Shown piece after piece: positions 26,406-28,816 of a stretch of DNA of 28,816 bases. The stretch lies in the NCBI GenBank assembly GCA_025451425.1, contig JANWKK010000093.1, positions 1 through 28,816 on the forward strand, read 5' to 3'. The notes below the pieces were generated by a model. It worked only from the letters and a program-made list of their open reading frames with translations. It did no database searches and was not told the origin of the DNA. Source of the stretch: Gemmatimonadaceae bacterium. GTDB lineage: Bacteria > Gemmatimonadota > Gemmatimonadetes > Gemmatimonadales > Gemmatimonadaceae. The position numbers and the translations under genes are program-made. The number at the start of each line of letters is the position of its first letter. The first letter of the stretch is position 1.

Positions 26406-27727
26406 GCGACTGCCAGTTCCGGCGAAGACGACGTCGCGTCGTCGAGCGGCTTCTTCCCGTTGACGGACGCGAGAGACGGCTCCTGCGGAGCGGTGGCGCC
26501 CACGGCGTCCACCGTCGCGGCTTGCGCGAGCTCCTGATCCTTGAGTGCCCGAACGCGAGCGGGAAGGGCGAAAAGCCGAATAAAGCCTGCGGCATCGCTC
26601 TGTTGATATACGTCGTCTTCGCCGAATGTTACGAAACGCTCATCGTACAGCGCGTGCGCGCTGTCGCGCCCGACGACGGTCGCCGAACCTTTGTAGAGCC
26701 GAAGGGCAACGGTGCCCGACACGCGGCTCTGCGTCGCCGTCACGAACGCGTCGTACGCCTCGCGCTCTGTAGTCCACCAGCGGCCTTCGTACACGAGATC
26801 CGCGTAACGAGGAGCAATGAGGTCCTTGGCCGAGAGCGTGCGCCGATCGAGGACGAGCTGTTCGAGCTCGGAATGCGCACTGTAGAGGAGCGCGCCGCCA
26901 GGCGTCTCATAAACGCCGCGCGACTTCATTCCAACGAGACGATCCTCAACGAGATCCACGACGCCGACGCCGTGCTTGCCGCCGATGGCGTTGAGCGTCT
27001 CGATTAACGCAACGGCATCGAGCCGTTCGTCGTTCACCGAAACAGGCGTTCCTTGTTCGAAACCGATGACGACTGTCTCGGGGAGATCCGGCGCCTCGAA
27101 AGGAGTCGCGGTGAGCTGCAGTAGATCGTCCGGTGGCGCGGCGTTCGGATCTTCGAGGATTCCGCCCTCGTGCGAGAGGTGCCAGAGGTTAGCGTCGCGC
27201 GAGTAGATCTTCTCCTTGGTGGCCGCGACGGGAATGCCACGCTCTGCCGCGTATGCGATGGCATCCTCCCGACTGCGAATGTGCCACTCGCGCCAAGGAG
27301 CAATTACCGGAAGATCCGGCGCGAACGCGGCATAGGTGAGCTCGAAGCGAACTTGGTCATTGCCCTTGCCGGTACAGCCGTGGGCGAGGGCGTCCGCGCC
27401 GACCCGCCGCGCGACCTCGACCTGGCGCCGCGCGATGAGCGGACGGGCCATCGACGTGCCGAGCAAGTACTTGCGATTGTACACGGCGCCTGCCCGGAGC
27501 GTCGGGAAGATGAAGTCGCGAACGAATTCCTCGCGGAGATCTTCGACATAGCACTCGAGGGCGCCGGACGCGATTGCTTTGGCGCGAACGCCGGCCAACT
27601 CACGCTCGCCCTGACCGATATCGGCGGCGACGCAAATGACCTGAGCATCGTAGTGCTCGCGCAGCCATGGTACGATGATGGACGTGTCGAGGCCGCCGGA
27701 ATAGGCGAGCACGATAGTGCGAGGCAT
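26402..27727 (-). CDS. argG: Argininosuccinate synthase
   Basis: ArgG joins citrulline and aspartate with ATP to argininosuccinate. The 441-residue protein has the N-type PP-loop AYSGGLDTS (8-16), [11 protein letters not shown] (aspartate and citrulline binding), [24 protein letters not shown] and [24 protein letters not shown]. The last forty or so residues (after RALKDQEL) are a low-complexity Ala/Ser/Pro/Thr-rich tail beyond the usual end. The ATG has GGAG about eight bases upstream. Expression should respond to arginine through the palindromic operator upstream of the start. Confidence 0.97.
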   Translation of the reverse strand: MPRTIVLAYSGGLDTSIIVPWLREHYDAQVICVAADIGQGERELAGVRAKAIASGALECYVEDLREEFVRDFIFPTLRAGAVYNRKYLLGTSMARPLIARRQVEVARRVGADALAHGCTGKGNDQVRFELTYAAFAPDLPVIAPWREWHIRSREDAIAYAAERGIPVAATKEKIYSRDANLWHLSHEGGILEDPNAAPPDDLLQLTATPFEAPDLPETVVIGFEQGTPVSVNDERLDAVALIETLNAIGGKHGVGVVDLVEDRLVGMKSRGVYETPGGALLYSAHSELEQLVLDRRTLSAKDLIAPRYADLVYEGRWWTTEREAYDAFVTATQSRVSGTVALRLYKGSATVVGRDSAHALYDERFVTFGEDDVYQQSDAAGFIRLFALPARVRALKDQELAQAATVDAVGATAPQEPSLASVNGKKPLDDATSSSPELAVA

Positions 27728-27748
27728 GTCAGCTCCGTTGAGGCCAAG

Positions 27749-27769
27749 TTATGCAATCGACTTGCATAA
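27749..27769. promoter_or_regulatory. ArgR operator (ARG box) of argG-argH
   Basis: This is a perfect 8-5-8 palindrome: TTATGCAA, spacer TCGAC, TTGCATAA. It lies 22 bases upstream of the argG ATG. It matches the general design of ARG boxes (A/T-rich arms containing TGCA or TGAAT) and has a twin with the same spacing ahead of argC. A possible promoter has TTGACG at 27796-27791 and an A/T-rich -10 region that abuts the operator. Confidence 0.8.
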
Positions 27770-27849
27770 TTAAGCGAGTGGCGCGAGCCTCGTCAATATG
27801 GTGGTTTGCCCGTGTACCGGTGGGATGTATCAGTTGGGAGGCGCGAGGC

Positions 27850-28323
27850 TTACGCTCGCGGCTGGGGCCGGCGTCCCGCCACCGTTCGAAGTCGTTGCGT
27901 CAGCTCGATTCGAGCCTGCGATGATCGGCAGACAATAAGGATTGTGTTTTCGCCGCCGATTGTGCCAATGATTTCGGGCCAGCCCTGAGCGTCGATCGCT
28001 TCGGCGATAGGCTGAGCGCCTCCCGGAAGCGTGTGAAGAACGAGAAGCTCGCTCACGCCGTCCACCGCATCGAAAAGTTGGGGTAAAAGGGCTTCGAGAG
28101 AGGGTTTGTCCTCGTCTCCGCCCAACGCCTCCGGCCGCATGTAGCGGACGCCGTTCTCCATAGGCGCGCGTACGAGGCCCAGTTCGCGGAGATCACGAGA
28201 AAGGGTGGCCTGGGTGACCTTCCAGCCGCGACCTTCGAGCAACCGGCGAAGCTCCTCCTGGCTGGCGATCGCATGGCTCCCGACTAGCTGGAGGATGGCC
28301 TCCTGGCGCTCCGATTTCTTCAT
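27850..28323 (-). CDS. argR: Arginine repressor ArgR
   Basis: The 157-residue product from the ATG at 28323 has the family length and layout. The N-terminal winged helix (residues 1-67, MKKSERQEAILQLV...VTQATLSRDLRELGLVR) binds ARG boxes. The C-terminal hexamerisation and arginine-binding domain (about 78-150) has LLVLHTLPGGAQPIAEAID and GTIGGENTILIV. In E. coli ArgR the last motif is GTIAGDDTI, whose two Asp residues contact arginine; here they are Glu125 and Asn126. The open frame to 28398 is an upstream extension without family support. It is flanked by its likely targets, argG and argC. Confidence 0.93.
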   Translation of the reverse strand: MKKSERQEAILQLVGSHAIASQEELRRLLEGRGWKVTQATLSRDLRELGLVRAPMENGVRYMRPEALGGDEDKPSLEALLPQLFDAVDGVSELLVLHTLPGGAQPIAEAIDAQGWPEIIGTIGGENTILIVCRSSQARIELTQRLRTVAGRRPQPRA

Positions 28324-28397
28324 ACTGGGTTCGCGTTCCACGGGCGATAGGATAGCACGTTCGGCGCATGCTCGACAGCGCCGGGTGACGAATGGCA

Positions 28398-28426
28398 TTG
28401 ACTCGCCCGTGCCGCATTATTATGCA
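28398..28426 (+). promoter_or_regulatory. Candidate argC promoter
   Basis: TTGACT (28398-28403) is a good -35 element. Seventeen bases later is TATGCA (28421-28426), a modest -10 that lies inside the ArgR operator. The implied transcript would start only about ten bases before the argC ATG, so ArgR binding would block the promoter directly. Confidence 0.5.
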
Positions 28427-28440
28427 TTCCGGGTGAATAA
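28420..28440. promoter_or_regulatory. ArgR operator (ARG box) of argC
   Basis: TTATGCAT, spacer TCCGG, GTGAATAA form an imperfect 8-5-8 inverted repeat with the same geometry as the argG operator. Its right arm is one base from the argC ATG and includes the only ribosome-binding candidate (GGGTGA). It is also in the argR-argC divergent region, so argR may be autoregulated. Confidence 0.72.
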
Positions 28441-28441
28441 A

Positions 28442-28816
28442 ATGCCCGTCGGAGTGCTCGGAGCGAGCGGCTATGCCGGTCGCGAGCTCTGTGCACTCAT
28501 TCTCGATCATCCTGAGCTCGAGCTCAGTTTCGCCACCGCAAACGATCAGCGGGGTGCGGCCGCGCGCATCGGTCGACATCAGATCCGCTTCACGGCGACG
28601 GAAGCGGCGCCCCTCGCGGATGCCGCGCTGGTGTTCAGCGCGCTACCACATGGCGCCTCCCAAGACTGGATCACGCGAGCGCGAGAAGCCGGCGCGCGCG
28701 CCGTAGATCTCTCCGCCGATTTGCGGCCGGGGAAGGGATGCGAACGCATTCCGTATGGCCTCACGGCACTGACGCGGGAGTCCGTTCGTGAGGCCCTCCT
28801 TGTCAGCAACCCCGGC
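28442..28816 (+). CDS. argC: N-acetyl-gamma-glutamyl-phosphate reductase, 3' part beyond window
   Basis: ArgC reduces N-acetylglutamyl-phosphate with NADPH in ornithine synthesis. The visible 125 residues have the Rossmann NADP motif VGVLGASGYAGRELCALILDHPELEL, VFSALPHGASQ and AVDLSADLRP. The window ends at VSNPG, immediately before the expected catalytic Cys of the NPGCYPT motif. The frame is open to the edge. It likely heads an arginine operon (argC-J-B-D type) to the right, divergent from argR. Confidence 0.95.
   Translation, partial: MPVGVLGASGYAGRELCALILDHPELELSFATANDQRGAAARIGRHQIRFTATEAAPLADAALVFSALPHGASQDWITRAREAGARAVDLSADLRPGKGCERIPYGLTALTRESVREALLVSNPG

Overview
The window looks like a slice of a GC-rich, Gram-negative-type chromosome carrying core genes. 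It has Omp85-type and small outer-membrane barrels, lipoproteins with lipoboxes, MurB and the MEP-pathway enzyme IspG. The mix of families (DUF5686-like barrel protein, paired secreted M16 peptidases, a membrane-anchored family whose core begins SYSHGDRAGYVQKF, abundant Ala/Arg-rich proteins) is what I would expect of Gemmatimonadota. That assignment is inference from memory of the families, not from a search. I see no insertion sequence, prophage, CRISPR array, tRNA or rRNA. The region is essentially all protein-coding and has no gene-free stretch above 300 bases.

Left block (1-5509, all minus strand): a BMP/PnrA-type lipoprotein cut by the window edge, parB and parA (4-base overlap), two ParB-binding (parS) sites just ahead of parA, a SIMPL-domain secreted protein and mnmG. 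mnmG-parA-parB is the classic origin-proximal neighbourhood, although rsmG is missing and a SIMPL gene sits in its place. Three near-consensus DnaA boxes lie between parB and the lipoprotein start.

Middle block (5510-17804): a small conserved gene divergent from mnmG; a minus-strand yheT-like hydrolase / NfeD-like / zinc-ribbon membrane group; a plus-strand group of a cysteine-free ArsC/Spx-like protein, an ABC-F ATPase and a large outer-membrane protein; murB; a pair of secreted M16 proteases (one with the zinc site, one without); and a histidine-pathway pair (a divergent HisA-like protein and a HisN-type phosphatase).

Right block (18007-28816): a cupredoxin lipoprotein with its own terminator; a polysaccharide-copolymerase/BY-kinase-like gene interrupted by an in-frame TGA; a four-helix membrane protein; a free-methionine-sulfoxide reductase; and a ppGpp-hydrolase-like HD protein. 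Then come ispG, a membrane-anchored conserved protein, a cold-shock gene with a structured leader and a good terminator, and a small outer-membrane barrel. The window closes with an arginine regulon (argH, argG, argR, and argC running off the edge). argG and argC each carry a 21-bp operator with the same 8-5-8 architecture, so ArgR encoded between them very likely controls both.

The most unusual signal is not a gene. The octamer GCCTAACG (CGTTAGGC on the other strand) occurs 12 times, where about one copy is expected by chance. It is equally split between strands, often supplies stop codons, and otherwise mostly places rare TTA or CTA leucine codons in coding sequence. It has the look of a genome-wide signal sequence such as a DNA-uptake word.
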